NCBI GenBank assembly: GCA_913774625.1
Contig: CAJYHL010000015.1
Coordinates: forward strand, 1-64,000
Source: an uncultured Acidovorax sp.
Lineage (GTDB): Bacteria > Pseudomonadota > Gammaproteobacteria > Burkholderiales > Burkholderiaceae_C
Direction of reading: 5' to 3'
Length of the DNA stretch: 64,000 nt
Shown one piece after another: positions 17,901 to 26,072 of the stretch (positions are counted from its first letter, which is position 1; every line of letters begins with the position of its first letter). The position numbers were made by a program, and so were the translations under genes. Below the pieces are notes generated by a model, which had not been told where the DNA came from, ran no database searches, and saw nothing but the letters and a program-made list of their open reading frames with translations.

Positions 17901-18533
17901 ATGATCAAGATCGGGATTGTTGATGACCATGCGATTGTCCGCTCCGGGCTGCGGCAATTTCTGTCCGAGCACGTGGACTTGCGGGTGGTGGGGGAAGCCT
18001 CCAACGGCCGGGAAGCCATCGACCTCGTGCGCGCCGAAGAGATCGATGTCCTGCTGATGGACCTTTCCATGCCGGGCCAGAGCGGCCTGGATGCCCTGGC
18101 CATGCTGCGCGCCAAGGCGCCCGACATGGGCATTCTCATCCTGAGCGGCTACCCCGAGGAGCACTATGCCATCAACCTGATCCGTCAGGGGGCCAGCGGC
18201 TACCTCAACAAGGAATGCGACCCCAAGGAGATCGTCGAGGCCATCCGCACGATCTCGCTCGGCAGGCGCTATTTGACCCCCGCGGTGGCCGACCTGCTGG
18301 CGCAGCAGCTGAACCGCAAGGACGATGCCCCCCCCCACGAGCAGCTCTCCGAGCGCGAGTTCCAGGTGTTCCTGAAGCTGGCCAAGGGCGAGACGGCGGG
18401 CGATATCGCCAAGTCGCTTTCGCTGAGCGTGAAGACGGTGAGCACCTACCGCACGCGGCTCATGGAGAAGATGGCGCTGTCTTCCAACAGCGACCTGACC
18501 TACTACGCGCTGAAGAACAAGCTGATCGATTGA
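17901..18533 (+). CDS. NarL/LuxR-family response regulator
   Basis: The 210-residue regulator has a receiver domain with acidic pocket DD (8-9), phospho-acceptor Asp54 (in LLMDLSMPG) and a conserved Lys near 104. A LuxR-type helix-turn-helix follows at about 143-205 (LSEREFQVFLKLAKGETAGDIAK, SVKTVSTYRTRLMEKM). It is divergent from the CHASE3 kinase and is its probable partner. It starts at ATG 17901 after an AGAAAG stretch; the earlier in-frame codons lack family similarity. A strong bidirectional hairpin ends the gene. NarL-family dimers bind short inverted repeats, and one is present upstream of the adjacent receiver gene. Confidence 0.93.
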   Translation: MIKIGIVDDHAIVRSGLRQFLSEHVDLRVVGEASNGREAIDLVRAEEIDVLLMDLSMPGQSGLDALAMLRAKAPDMGILILSGYPEEHYAINLIRQGASGYLNKECDPKEIVEAIRTISLGRRYLTPAVADLLAQQLNRKDDAPPHEQLSEREFQVFLKLAKGETAGDIAKSLSLSVKTVSTYRTRLMEKMALSSNSDLTYYALKNKLID

Positions 18534-18672
18534 TCGATCCCTGTCCGGCGGGTGCTGCGCCCGGCCAGGCAGGCTGTGCCGGGCGCTCCTCGTCGGCTTG
18601 CGCGGACGGGCGGCCTGGGACGGTTCCTGTCCCGAGGCGGGTTTCGTTGCATTCGGCTCATTATTCAGGCCC

Positions 18673-18710
18673 CAAAGATAAAGCCGGTATCGCTACCGGC
18701 TTTATCTTTG
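18673..18710. terminator. Bidirectional terminator, 17-bp perfect stem
   Basis: A 17-bp perfect inverted repeat (18673-18689 with 18694-18710) has the loop TCGC. The outer part of each arm is A/T rich (AAAGATAAA, TTTATCTTT), so either strand gives a GC stem followed by a U-rich tract. It lies between the convergent LuxR-type regulator and receiver genes. A second small stem (ACGGGG, CCCCGT) follows at 18725-18741. Confidence 0.85.
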
Positions 18711-18760
18711 AAAAATCGATTGTGACGGGGTGTTTCCCCGTGTAAGAGAAAATCGGATTG

Positions 18761-19162
18761 TCAGTTGGCCATCAGGCGCTGAGTTCCGCTGCTGGTGCTG
18801 TGCTGAATGCAGTAGTCCACCAGGGCGTCGATTTCATTGGATTTGTCGAAAACCGCGTCGACGCCCAATTGGGCGCAACGCATTCGCACGTCGGGGGTGG
18901 CGTAATTGCTCAGGACCACCATTTTCTGCCCGGCCGTGCGATTGCGGCAGGCCGCAAGCACGCCCAGTCCGCTGCCTTGCCGCAAAAAGAGATCGACGAT
19001 GGCCAGGTCCCACTGTGCGGGATGGGATGTCAGCCAGTCCTTGCCGTCGTCCTCCGTCTCTGCGATGCCTACCGCCTCGACCTGCGCCAACTCTTCCAGC
19101 GTGCCGATCAGATTCTCGCGAATCGTGGCGTTGTCTTCGACGATGTAGGTGCGCAGTTTCAC
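18761..19162 (-). CDS. Stand-alone response-regulator receiver protein
   Basis: The 133 residues form a single receiver domain with VEDN at the acidic pocket (8-11), phospho-acceptor Asp57 (in LAIVDLFLRQG), the Ser/Thr position in VVLSNYA and Lys in FDKSNE near 107. There is no output domain; only about 15 extra residues follow. It could act as a phosphate sink, adaptor or competitor for the neighbouring CHASE3 kinase, or take phosphate from another kinase. It is convergent with the LuxR-type regulator. A TAGGA-N4-TCCTA palindrome about 100 bp upstream suggests control by a NarL-type regulator. Confidence 0.9.
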   Translation of the reverse strand: MKLRTYIVEDNATIRENLIGTLEELAQVEAVGIAETEDDGKDWLTSHPAQWDLAIVDLFLRQGSGLGVLAACRNRTAGQKMVVLSNYATPDVRMRCAQLGVDAVFDKSNEIDALVDYCIQHSTSSGTQRLMAN

Positions 19163-19258
19163 TGGGGGTTCCTGTCCTGGTCGCTATTGCAGAAATGACC
19201 GAGACTCGAATGTAGACAAAGGTCACATTTCATTCTGCCAGCAGCGACAAGCTACAGG

Positions 19259-19276
19259 GGTAGGAGCAATCCTACC
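19259..19276. promoter_or_regulatory. Putative NarL-family operator GGTAGGA-N4-TCCTACC
   Basis: A 7-bp perfect inverted repeat with spacer GCAA is centred about 106 bp upstream of the receiver gene start on the minus strand. TAGGA/TCCTA half-sites resemble those recognised by the RcsB/EvgA/BvgA subgroup of NarL-type regulators. The neighbouring LuxR-type regulator is the obvious candidate, but that is inference. Confidence 0.45.
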
Positions 19277-19303
19277 GTCGGATGGCTGGGAGCTGGAAGC
19301 CGC

Positions 19304-20053
19304 TCAAGCCCCGCCGCACACCGGGCAGTCGGGATCGCGGGCGGTGCGCATGCGCGTCCACTCCATGGTCCTGCCGTCCAGCATCAGCAGGTTGCCCGCC
19401 AGGGAGGTTCCCGCGCCTGCCAGCAGCTTCAGCGCCTCGGCGGCCTGCACGCTGCCCACGATGCCGACCAGGGGGGCGAAGACGCCCATCGTGGCGCATT
19501 GCACTTCCTCGAAGCGGGCATGCGGCGAGAAGAGGCAGGCATAGCACGGCGTGTCGGGCCTGCGCGGATCGACGACCGTGACCTGTCCGTCCATTCGTAT
19601 CGCGGCACCGGCGACCAGCGGGACGCGGTGGCGCACGCAGGCCGCGTTCACGGCCTGGCGCGTCGCATAGTTGTCGCTGCAGTCCAGCACCACGCTGGCC
19701 TCTTGCACCAGCTCGGCCAGCCGCTCGGCGTCCACCCGTTCGCGCAGGGCATGCACCTGTACGTCGGGGTTGATGGCGCGCAGCGCGATGGCGGCGGAGT
19801 CCACCTTGGCCATGCCGATGCGATCGGTGGCATGCGCGATCTGGCGCTGCAGATTGGTCAGGTCCACCGTGTCGTCGTCCACCAGCGTCAGGCGGCCCAC
19901 GCCGGCCGATGCGAGGAACATGGCCGCAGGCGAGCCCAGCCCGCCTGCGCCGATGACCAGCGCGTGCGAGGCCAGCAGACGCTCCTGGCCTTCGATGCCG
20001 ATGTCGTCGAGCATGAGGTGGCGCGAGTAGCGCAGAAGCTGGTCGTCGGTCAT
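19304..20053 (-). CDS. moeB: Molybdopterin-synthase adenylyltransferase (MoeB/ThiF/HesA family)
   Basis: The E1-like enzyme adenylates the C-terminal Gly of a sulfur-carrier protein (MoaD, or ThiS in the related ThiF). The 249-residue length fits MoeB. The Rossmann motif VIGAGGLGSP (32-41) is followed by LVDDDTVDLTNLQRQI, the Asp/Arg/Gln adenylation block, and DCSDNYATR. The structural zinc is held by CYAC near residue 171 and CPVC at the C terminus. There is no rhodanese domain. It would support the molybdenum oxidoreductase at 60.6 kb if MoeB; ThiF cannot be excluded by sequence alone. Confidence 0.9.
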   Translation of the reverse strand: MTDDQLLRYSRHLMLDDIGIEGQERLLASHALVIGAGGLGSPAAMFLASAGVGRLTLVDDDTVDLTNLQRQIAHATDRIGMAKVDSAAIALRAINPDVQVHALRERVDAERLAELVQEASVVLDCSDNYATRQAVNAACVRHRVPLVAGAAIRMDGQVTVVDPRRPDTPCYACLFSPHARFEEVQCATMGVFAPLVGIVGSVQAAEALKLLAGAGTSLAGNLLMLDGRTMEWTRMRTARDPDCPVCGGA

Positions 20054-20090
20054 GGGGCGATGGCGGTGGTGGAGAAGGGGGAAGGCGGAG

Positions 20091-20127
20091 AAAAAAGAAA
20101 GGCCGGATGCCTCGAAAGGTCCGGCCT
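20091..20127 (-). terminator. Intrinsic terminator after ctpA
   Basis: On the minus strand AGGCCGGA pairs with TCCGGCCT around a 12-nt loop and is followed by TTTCTTTTTT. It begins about 30 bases after the ctpA stop, between ctpA and moeB. Confidence 0.8.
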
Positions 20128-20155
20128 CGGATCAGGGCAGGCCCTGCTGGATCAG

Positions 20156-21592
20156 TTAGTTGTCCTTTTTCTCTTCCTTGCGTTCGGTCTGCGTCTTGCT
20201 GGCCAGGACGGTCTTGCCCTTGAGCTGGTTCAGAGCCTGCTGCAGCTGGAAGTCGGTAGCCGAGCCGAATTCGGGGATCTTGGGCTCGGTGACGTGCTTC
20301 TTGGCGTCCTCTTCGAGGCGCTTGCGGGCTTCCTCGCGGGCCTGCTCGCGAGCCACATCCTTGACTTCCGCGCCCTGGCCGCTGGCCAGATGCTTTTCGA
20401 GGTCGGCCTCACGCATGCGCAGGGCGGCGAAGAGGTCGCCTTCGGCGGTCTCGTCCACCATCACATCGGGCACGATGCCCTTGGCCTGGATGGACTTGCC
20501 GCTGGGGGTGTAGTAGCGGGCCGTGGTCAGCTTGATGCCGGTGTCCGGGCCCAGCGGGCGCACGGTCTGCACCGAGCCCTTGCCGAAGGTCTGGCTGCCC
20601 ATGATGGTGGCGCGGTGGTTGTCCTGCAGGGCGCCGGCCACGATCTCGCTGGCCGATGCGGAGCCTTCGTTCACCAGCACCACCAGGGGCACGGTCTTGA
20701 GGGCCACGGGCAGGCGCTTGAGCGGGTCGCTGCCGCCGCGGCGCTGGTAGTACTCGGGCGCGGCCTTGAAGATGGCCTTGCTTTCGGGCAGCTGGCCGTT
20801 GGTGGACACCACTGTGACGTTCTCCGGCAGGAAGGCGGAGGACACGGCAACGGCGGCGTCGAGCAGGCCGCCCGGATCGTTGCGCAGGTCGAGCACCAGG
20901 CCCTTGAGGTTGGGATCCTGCTTGTAGATGTCTTCGATCTTGTGGACGAAGTCGTCCACCGTGCGCTCCTGGAACTGCGAGAGGCGCACCCAGGCGTAGC
21001 CCGGCTCGATGACCTTGCCCTTGACGGACTGGGTCTTGATCTCTTCGCGCGTGATGGTCACCGGGAAGCTGCGGCTTTCGTCCTTGCGCAGGATGGTCAG
21101 CGTGACCTGCGTGTTGGGTTCGCCGCGCATCTTCTTGACGGCGTCGCTCAGCGCCAGGCCCTTGACGGCCGTGTCGTCGATCTTCGTGATCAGGTCGTTG
21201 GTCTTGATGCCGGCGCGGAAGGCGGGCGAGCCTTCGATGGGCGAGACGACCTTGATCAGGCCGTCTTCCTGGGTGATCTCGATGCCCACGCCGACGAAGC
21301 GGCCCGAGGTGCCCTCGCGGAATTCCTTGAAGGACTTCTTGTCGAAGTACTGGGAGTGGGGGTCGAGGCTGGACACCATGCCCGAGATGGCGTCGGTGAT
21401 GAGCTTCTTGTCATCGACGGGATCGACGTAGTCGGTCTTGATCAGGCCGAACACGGCGGACAGCTGCTGGATCTCCTCCAGCGGCAGCGGCGTCATGGCA
21501 CCACGCGCCACGGTCTGCAGCGACACCGTGGTGAGTGCGCCGGCAATGACGCCCACTCCGATCCAGCCCGCAATTTTCATCTTTTGGCCCAT
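20156..21592 (-). CDS. ctpA: S41 carboxy-terminal processing protease
   Basis: This periplasmic serine protease of the CtpA/Prc family has 478 residues. An N-terminal signal anchor (about 6-25) leads to a cap helix region. A PDZ domain (about 95-180, GRFVGVGIEI through IDDTAVKGLALSDAVKKMRG) and the S41 core follow, with the Ser-Lys dyad in NEGSASASEIVAGAL and SQTFGKGSVQ. The C-terminal 80 residues are charged and helical. CtpA-type enzymes trim or degrade envelope proteins. AAGGG lies five bases before the ATG. It is followed by a clear terminator, so it is probably last in its unit; gpmA lies upstream on the same strand with a 129-bp gap. Confidence 0.94.
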   Translation of the reverse strand: MGQKMKIAGWIGVGVIAGALTTVSLQTVARGAMTPLPLEEIQQLSAVFGLIKTDYVDPVDDKKLITDAISGMVSSLDPHSQYFDKKSFKEFREGTSGRFVGVGIEITQEDGLIKVVSPIEGSPAFRAGIKTNDLITKIDDTAVKGLALSDAVKKMRGEPNTQVTLTILRKDESRSFPVTITREEIKTQSVKGKVIEPGYAWVRLSQFQERTVDDFVHKIEDIYKQDPNLKGLVLDLRNDPGGLLDAAVAVSSAFLPENVTVVSTNGQLPESKAIFKAAPEYYQRRGGSDPLKRLPVALKTVPLVVLVNEGSASASEIVAGALQDNHRATIMGSQTFGKGSVQTVRPLGPDTGIKLTTARYYTPSGKSIQAKGIVPDVMVDETAEGDLFAALRMREADLEKHLASGQGAEVKDVAREQAREEARKRLEEDAKKHVTEPKIPEFGSATDFQLQQALNQLKGKTVLASKTQTERKEEKKDN

Positions 21593-21721
21593 ACAAACCC
21601 TTTACCGCTTCGATTCAATATACACCTTGGAAGGGCGAGGCCCTGCGCAGTTCCCATCCATTGGCTGGGAGCCTGCGACCGGGCTCGGCTTTACCCAGGC
21701 TTTACCCGCGCTGCCTTCAGT

Positions 21722-22465
21722 TCAGGCCTTGCCCTGCGATGCCACGGCGGCCGCAGCCTTGGCGGCGGCCTCGGCGTCGCCCAGGTAGTAGTGGCGCAGA
21801 GGGCGCAGCTCGTCGTCCAGCTCGTACACCAGCGGAATGCCGTTGGGGATGTTCAGGCCCACGATATCGTCGTCCGAGATGTTGTCCAGGTACTTGACCA
21901 GCGCGCGGATCGAGTTGCCGTGCGCGGCCACGACCACGCGGCGGCCCGAACGGATGGCCGGCGCCATGGTGTCGTTCCAGAAGGGCAGCACGCGGGCGAC
22001 CGTGTCCTTCAGGCATTCGGTCAGCGGGATCTGCTCGGGCGAAAGGCCGGCGTAGCGGATGTCGCCGCGCTCGCTGCGCGGATCGGTGGCTTCGAGCGCC
22101 GGCGGCGGCGTGTCGTAGCTGCGGCGCCAGACCAGCACCTGCGCATCGCCGTACTGCTTGGCCATGTCGGCCTTGTTCAGGCCCTGCAGCGCGCCGTAGT
22201 GGCGCTCGTTCAGGCGCCAGCTGTGCTGCACGGGCAGCCAGGTGCGGTCCATTTCGTCCAGCGTGTGCCAGAGCGTGCGCGTGGCCCGCTTGAGCATGCT
22301 GGTGTAGGCCTGGTCGAATTCGTAGCCCTCGGCCTTGAGCAGGCGGCCCGCGTTCTTGGCCTGTTCCACGCCGGTGGGAGTCAGATCCACGTCGGTCCAG
22401 CCGGTGAAGCGGTTCTCCAGGTTCCAGGTGGATTCTCCGTGGCGAATCAGAACGAGCTTGTGCAT
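21722..22465 (-). CDS. gpmA: 2,3-bisphosphoglycerate-dependent phosphoglycerate mutase
   Basis: The enzyme interconverts 3- and 2-phosphoglycerate in glycolysis and gluconeogenesis. The 247-residue length is standard. The phosphohistidine motif RHG (8-10, His9) opens the protein. Other landmarks are [38 protein letters not shown] and [17 protein letters not shown], where the second catalytic His lies. It is divergent from the rhodanese gene, so the 72-bp gap holds both promoters. The 129-bp gap to ctpA contains a short direct repeat (GGCTTTACCC twice). Confidence 0.97.
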   Translation of the reverse strand: MHKLVLIRHGESTWNLENRFTGWTDVDLTPTGVEQAKNAGRLLKAEGYEFDQAYTSMLKRATRTLWHTLDEMDRTWLPVQHSWRLNERHYGALQGLNKADMAKQYGDAQVLVWRRSYDTPPPALEATDPRSERGDIRYAGLSPEQIPLTECLKDTVARVLPFWNDTMAPAIRSGRRVVVAAHGNSIRALVKYLDNISDDDIVGLNIPNGIPLVYELDDELRPLRHYYLGDAEAAAKAAAAVASQGKA

Positions 22466-22479
22466 GTGTCCCTCAAGGA

Positions 22480-22508
22480 TTCAGGTTCAAAACCTGGCAT
22501 TCTAGAAT
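22480..22508 (+). promoter_or_regulatory. Putative sigma-70 promoter for the rhodanese gene
   Basis: TTCAGG (22480-22485) and TAGAAT (22503-22508) are 17 bp apart, and the -10 box lies 29 bp before the GTG start. Matches are 4 of 6 and 5 of 6 to consensus. Prediction by eye only. Confidence 0.35.
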
Positions 22509-22537
22509 TGCCTGCTTTGCTTCTCCTGAGGACCGAC

Positions 22538-22945
22538 GTGAATTTCATCATCGACAACTGGTATCTGTTCTTCATCGCTCTGGCTTCGGGGGGCATGCTG
22601 CTGGCTCCGCTGATGCGCGAGGCGGCCGGCGGGGCGCTCACTCCCGCCAACGCGGTGCAGCTCATCAACCGCGAGAAGGCGGTGGTCATCGACGTGAGCG
22701 AGCCCGACGAATTCGCGGCCGGCCATGTGGGCGGCTCCAGGAACGTGCCCCTGGGCCAGCTGGAGGAACGCCTGCCTCAGGTGGTCAAGAACAAGGCCCT
22801 GCCGCTGGTGCTGGTGTGCGCCAAGGGCGCGCGGGCGCAGCGCGCCGTGGGCGTGGCCAAGAAGCTGGGCTACGACAACGCCCAGGCACTGGCCGGCGGG
22901 CTGAAGGCCTGGCGGGATGCGTCGATGCCGGTTGAAAAGGCCTGA
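22538..22945 (+). CDS. Membrane-anchored rhodanese-like protein
   Basis: The 135-residue protein has an N-terminal membrane segment (about 5-24, NWYLFFIALASGGMLLAPL) and a single rhodanese domain (about 38-135). The active-site loop holds the catalytic Cys in VLVCAKGARAQRA, and VIDVSEPDEFAAGHVGGSRNVPL is the conserved first half. The loop is longer and less basic than CxxGxR phosphatase-type versions. It resembles YibN, which lies next to grxC and secB in enterobacteria, and the same order (rhodanese, grxC, secB, gpsA) is seen here. The start is GTG 22538, where family similarity begins, with CCTGAGGA upstream. Confidence 0.9.
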   Translation: MNFIIDNWYLFFIALASGGMLLAPLMREAAGGALTPANAVQLINREKAVVIDVSEPDEFAAGHVGGSRNVPLGQLEERLPQVVKNKALPLVLVCAKGARAQRAVGVAKKLGYDNAQALAGGLKAWRDASMPVEKA

Positions 22946-23026
22946 TCCGTCGCCATCTGCGGCTCATTCCGCCCCTTTTCGTTTTCCCATCGCCCCGCAC
23001 ACCCGAAGAAAGAAAGGCCGCCTGCC

Positions 23027-23287
23027 ATGCAAGCCGTGAAGATGTACACCACCGCCGTCTGTCCCTACTGCATCCGCGCCAAGCAGATCCTCAAGTCCAA
23101 GGGCGTCGAGCAGATCGAGGAGATCCGCGTGGACATGGACCCCGCGGCGCGCTCGCAGATGATGGAGATCACCGGCCGCCGCACGGTGCCGCAGATCTTC
23201 ATCGGCGACACCCACGTGGGTGGCCACGACGACCTGGTGGCCCTCGACGGACGGGGCGGGCTGATGCCTTTGCTGAACGCCGCTTGA
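23027..23287 (+). CDS. grxC: Glutaredoxin 3
   Basis: This is an 86-residue dithiol glutaredoxin with the active site CPYC at residues 12-15, the cis-Pro segment RRTVPQIFIG and the glutathione-binding GGHDDL. It reduces disulfides and glutathione mixed disulfides in the cytoplasm. AAAGG precedes the ATG by nine bases. It lies 81 bp after the rhodanese gene and is followed by a strong intrinsic terminator before secB. Confidence 0.96.
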   Translation: MQAVKMYTTAVCPYCIRAKQILKSKGVEQIEEIRVDMDPAARSQMMEITGRRTVPQIFIGDTHVGGHDDLVALDGRGGLMPLLNAA

Positions 23288-23319
23288 GTCTTTTGCGGAC
23301 TGCATAATGCGGCCCGACT

Positions 23320-23359
23320 GCCCGCTGCGGGAGCCGTTCCCGCGCGGGCTTTGTTTTTT
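23320..23359 (+). terminator. Intrinsic terminator after grxC
   Basis: GCCCGC-TG-CGGGA pairs with TCCCG-C-GCGGGC around the loop GCCGT, followed by TTTGTTTTTT. It starts 32 bp after the grxC stop and lies ahead of secB, so secB needs its own promoter or read-through. Confidence 0.88.
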
Positions 23360-23402
23360 GCCGGATCGGCGCACTGATTGATTGACAGAAAGAACCCAGA
23401 CC

Positions 23403-23864
23403 ATGGCCAACGAAGAAGCAACCCCCGTGTTCCAGATCCAGCGCGTCTATCTGAAGGATGCCTCCCTGGAGCAGCCGAACTCCCCCGCCATCCTGCTGGA
23501 ACAGCAGCAGCCCAGCGTGGACATCCAGCTCGGCGTGGAAGCCACCCCCGTGGCCGACGGCATCTACGAAGTGGCCGTGACGGCCACCGTGCAGACCAAG
23601 ATCCAGGACAAGACGGTGTTCCTGGTCGAAGCAAAGCAGGCCGGCATCTTCGAGATCCGCAACCTGCCCGAAGACCAGATGGGCCCGATCATGGGCATCG
23701 CATGCCCGCAGATCGTCTATCCCTACCTGCGCGGCAACGTGGCCGACCTGATCACGCGCGCTGGCTTCCCCCCCGTGCATCTGGCCGAAATCAACTTCCA
23801 GGCCATGTACGAGCAGCAGCAGGCCCAGGCTGCCGGCGAGCCGTCTTCCGTCCTGGCGCAGTAA
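23403..23864 (+). CDS. secB: Protein-export chaperone SecB
   Basis: SecB keeps preproteins unfolded and hands them to SecA for Sec translocation. The 153-residue length and acidic composition fit the family. Typical blocks are [66 protein letters not shown] and the acidic/Gln-rich tail. The ATG giving MANEEATP was chosen over an upstream in-frame codon by family length. It is flanked by grxC and gpsA, the conserved proteobacterial order. Confidence 0.97.
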   Translation: MANEEATPVFQIQRVYLKDASLEQPNSPAILLEQQQPSVDIQLGVEATPVADGIYEVAVTATVQTKIQDKTVFLVEAKQAGIFEIRNLPEDQMGPIMGIACPQIVYPYLRGNVADLITRAGFPPVHLAEINFQAMYEQQQAQAAGEPSSVLAQ

Positions 23865-23922
23865 AAGCGCTGGCGCTGCGGCCTGATGGCCGGCAGCGCT
23901 TGCCAATTCAGCACTGACAGCT

Positions 23923-24936
23923 ATGAAAATAGTAGTGCTTGGCGCCGGTGCCTGGGGGACGGCGATGGCGCTCAGTGCCGCCTCGCATCCTGCCGGGCAT
24001 GCCGTGACGCTCTGGGCGCGCGACGCCGCCCAGGCCGCCTCCATGGCGGCGGAGCGCCAGAACGCGCGCTATCTGCCCGGCATCTCCTTCGCTCCCTCCC
24101 TTCAACTGGCGTCCGGCGACCCGCTGGAGGCCGCGCGTGCCGCCGACCTGGTGATCGCCGCCACGCCCATGGCCGCCTTGCGCGCCACGCTGGCGCGGCT
24201 GCAGGCCGTGGCGGCGCCGGTCGCCTGGCTGTGCAAGGGCTTCGAGGCCCCGGCCGGCGATGCGCCGGACGCAGCGGGGCTGATGGGGCACGAGGTCTGC
24301 GCGCAGACGGCCCCCGGGCTGCGCATCGGCGTGCTCAGCGGCCCGAGCTTCGCGCAGGAAGTGGCGCTGGCCCGGCCCACCGCGCTGGTGGCCGCCAGCG
24401 CGCATGCCGACGTGCGCGAGCTGCTGGTGCAGGCCTTTCACAGTCCCAGCCTGCGGGTCTATGCCAACGACGACGTGGTGGGTGTGGAAGTGGGCGGCGC
24501 CGTGAAGAACGTGCTGGCCATCGCCACTGGCCTCTGCGACGGGCTGCACCTGGGCCTGAACGCGCGGGCCGCCCTCATCACCCGCGGGCTGGCCGAGATG
24601 ACGCGCCTGGGCGTGGCCCTGGGCGCGCGCACCGACACCTTCATGGGGCTGTCCGGCCTGGGCGATCTGGTGCTGACCGCCACGGGCGATCTATCGCGCA
24701 ATCGCCGCGTGGGGCTGCTGCTGGCCGAAGGCCGTTCGCTGGAGCAGGCGGTGGCCTCGTTGGGCCATGTGGCCGAGGGTGTCTACACCGCCCGCACCGT
24801 GGTGCGCCGGGCCCAGGCGCTGGGGGTGGAAATGCCCATCGCCCGGGCCGTGGTCGATCTGCTGGATGGAGTGATGCAGCCTGCCGAAGCGGTGGCCGCA
24901 CTGATGGGGCGGGACCCGGCAGCCGAATTGGGCTGA
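23923..24936 (+). CDS. gpsA: Glycerol-3-phosphate dehydrogenase [NAD(P)+]
   Basis: The enzyme reduces dihydroxyacetone phosphate to sn-glycerol 3-phosphate for phospholipid synthesis. The 337-residue protein starts with [13 protein letters not shown] (dinucleotide binding). It carries [10 protein letters not shown], the catalytic Lys in [18 protein letters not shown] and [23 protein letters not shown]. No clear ribosome binding site is seen; the bases around the start (AGCTATGAAAATAGTAG) resemble part of the ATAGCTG repeat family of this window. It is probably cotranscribed with secB, 58 bp upstream. Confidence 0.96.
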   Translation: MKIVVLGAGAWGTAMALSAASHPAGHAVTLWARDAAQAASMAAERQNARYLPGISFAPSLQLASGDPLEAARAADLVIAATPMAALRATLARLQAVAAPVAWLCKGFEAPAGDAPDAAGLMGHEVCAQTAPGLRIGVLSGPSFAQEVALARPTALVAASAHADVRELLVQAFHSPSLRVYANDDVVGVEVGGAVKNVLAIATGLCDGLHLGLNARAALITRGLAEMTRLGVALGARTDTFMGLSGLGDLVLTATGDLSRNRRVGLLLAEGRSLEQAVASLGHVAEGVYTARTVVRRAQALGVEMPIARAVVDLLDGVMQPAEAVAALMGRDPAAELG

Positions 24937-24986
24937 CAAGGCGCGCCGGCCGGCAGGCTCGCGGGTGCCGGCGCGTGCCGTCGGTG

Positions 24987-25061
24987 TCAGAGCACGCCGA
25001 ACAGCATCAGCACAAGGACGAGCGAGAGGGGAACGCCGAGAAGCCAGAGGATGATGGGCAT
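24987..25061 (-). CDS. 24-residue hydrophobic membrane peptide
   Basis: A very short frame encodes MPIILWLLGVPLSLVLVLML and a final FGVL. It is almost entirely hydrophobic, enough for one transmembrane helix, with a single Pro near the middle. The start ATG is preceded by AGGAG at eight to nine bases, a better ribosome binding site than most genes here. It lies alone in the 249-bp gap between gpsA and panC. Function unknown. I have the impression that similar 20-30 residue peptides are annotated in related genomes, but cannot verify it. Confidence 0.55.
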   Translation of the reverse strand: MPIILWLLGVPLSLVLVLMLFGVL

Positions 25062-25185
25062 GAGTCACTCCTGTTCGAAGGGGTTGAAGGGATGGCTCAA
25101 AGCTATCCGGCCCCCGTCCCGCGCTCTGTGCGACGCCCGGCGCAGGTCCTGTAGGCGGCTGCGCCTGCCGCCGTAGGCCTGCTCT

Positions 25186-26043
25186 TCAGAATTCCAGGTT
25201 GTCGATCAGCCGCGTGCTGCCCAGGCGGGCGGCCGCCAGGGCCACCAGCGGGCCGCTGCGGGCGGCGCCGTCCTGCGGCGGCAGCAGATCGTGGCGCTGG
25301 CGCACCGTGAGGTAGTCGGGCGCCCAGCCCGCCGTTTGCAGGGCCTGCACGGCCCGGGCTTCCAGTTCGGCCAGGGGCGCACCGGGCGTGGCGCGCACCT
25401 CGTCGGCCAGGGCACGCAGCGCCTGCGAGAGCTGCACGGCGCGCTGGCGTTCGTCGGCGCTCAGATAGCCGTTGCGGGAACTGAGCGCCAAGCCGTCGCC
25501 GGCACGGGCCGTGTCGCCCGCCACCACGTCGATGGGCAGGGCGAACTGCTGCACCATGCGGCGCACCACCATCAGCTGCTGGTAGTCCTTCTTGCCGAAC
25601 ACGGCCGTGCCGCCGCCCGCGCCGCTGGCGAAGAAGACGGCCGAGAAGAGCTTCATCACCACGGTGCAGACGCCGGTGAAGAAGCCGGGCCGGAACCGGC
25701 CTTCCAGCAGATCGGCCAGCGCCGGGTCGGGCTGCACCTTGAAGGTCTGCGGCTCGGGGTAGAGGTCGGCTTCGCGCGGCGCGAACAGCACGTCGCAGCC
25801 GGCCGCCGTGAGCTGCGCGCAGTCGCTGTCCCAGGTGCGCGGATAGCTGTCGAAGTCCTCGTGCGGCAGGAACTGCAGCCGGTTCACGAAGATGCTGGCG
25901 ACCGTGACCTCGCCCAGCGGCTTGGCCTGGCGCACCAGGGCGATGTGGCCGTCGTGCAGGTTGCCCATGGTGGGCACGAAGGCGGGGCGCCCGCGTCCGG
26001 CCAGGGCGGCGCGCAGGTCGGCGATGGTGTGGGTGACGATCAT
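25186..26043 (-). CDS. panC: Pantothenate synthetase
   Basis: PanC condenses pantoate and beta-alanine using ATP. The 285-residue protein has the nucleotidyltransferase motif VPTMGNLHDGHIALV (His-Gly-His, about 23-37), FVNRLQF, the FGKKDYQQLMVVRRMV block and LSSRNGYLS. GNLHDGH carries Asp where most homologues have Glu or Ser, a tolerated difference. It follows panB with a 29-bp gap, forming a panBC operon. Beta-alanine would come from PanD at 39.9 kb. Confidence 0.96.
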   Translation of the reverse strand: MIVTHTIADLRAALAGRGRPAFVPTMGNLHDGHIALVRQAKPLGEVTVASIFVNRLQFLPHEDFDSYPRTWDSDCAQLTAAGCDVLFAPREADLYPEPQTFKVQPDPALADLLEGRFRPGFFTGVCTVVMKLFSAVFFASGAGGGTAVFGKKDYQQLMVVRRMVQQFALPIDVVAGDTARAGDGLALSSRNGYLSADERQRAVQLSQALRALADEVRATPGAPLAELEARAVQALQTAGWAPDYLTVRQRHDLLPPQDGAARSGPLVALAAARLGSTRLIDNLEF

Positions 26044-26072
26044 GATGGGAGCGGTGGAGCGGGCGGCGGGGT

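Noticed and set aside
19499-22945. A 1148-codon plus-strand frame ending in the rhodanese
   Set aside because: Only the last 135 codons are real. The rest is antisense to moeB, ctpA and gpmA.
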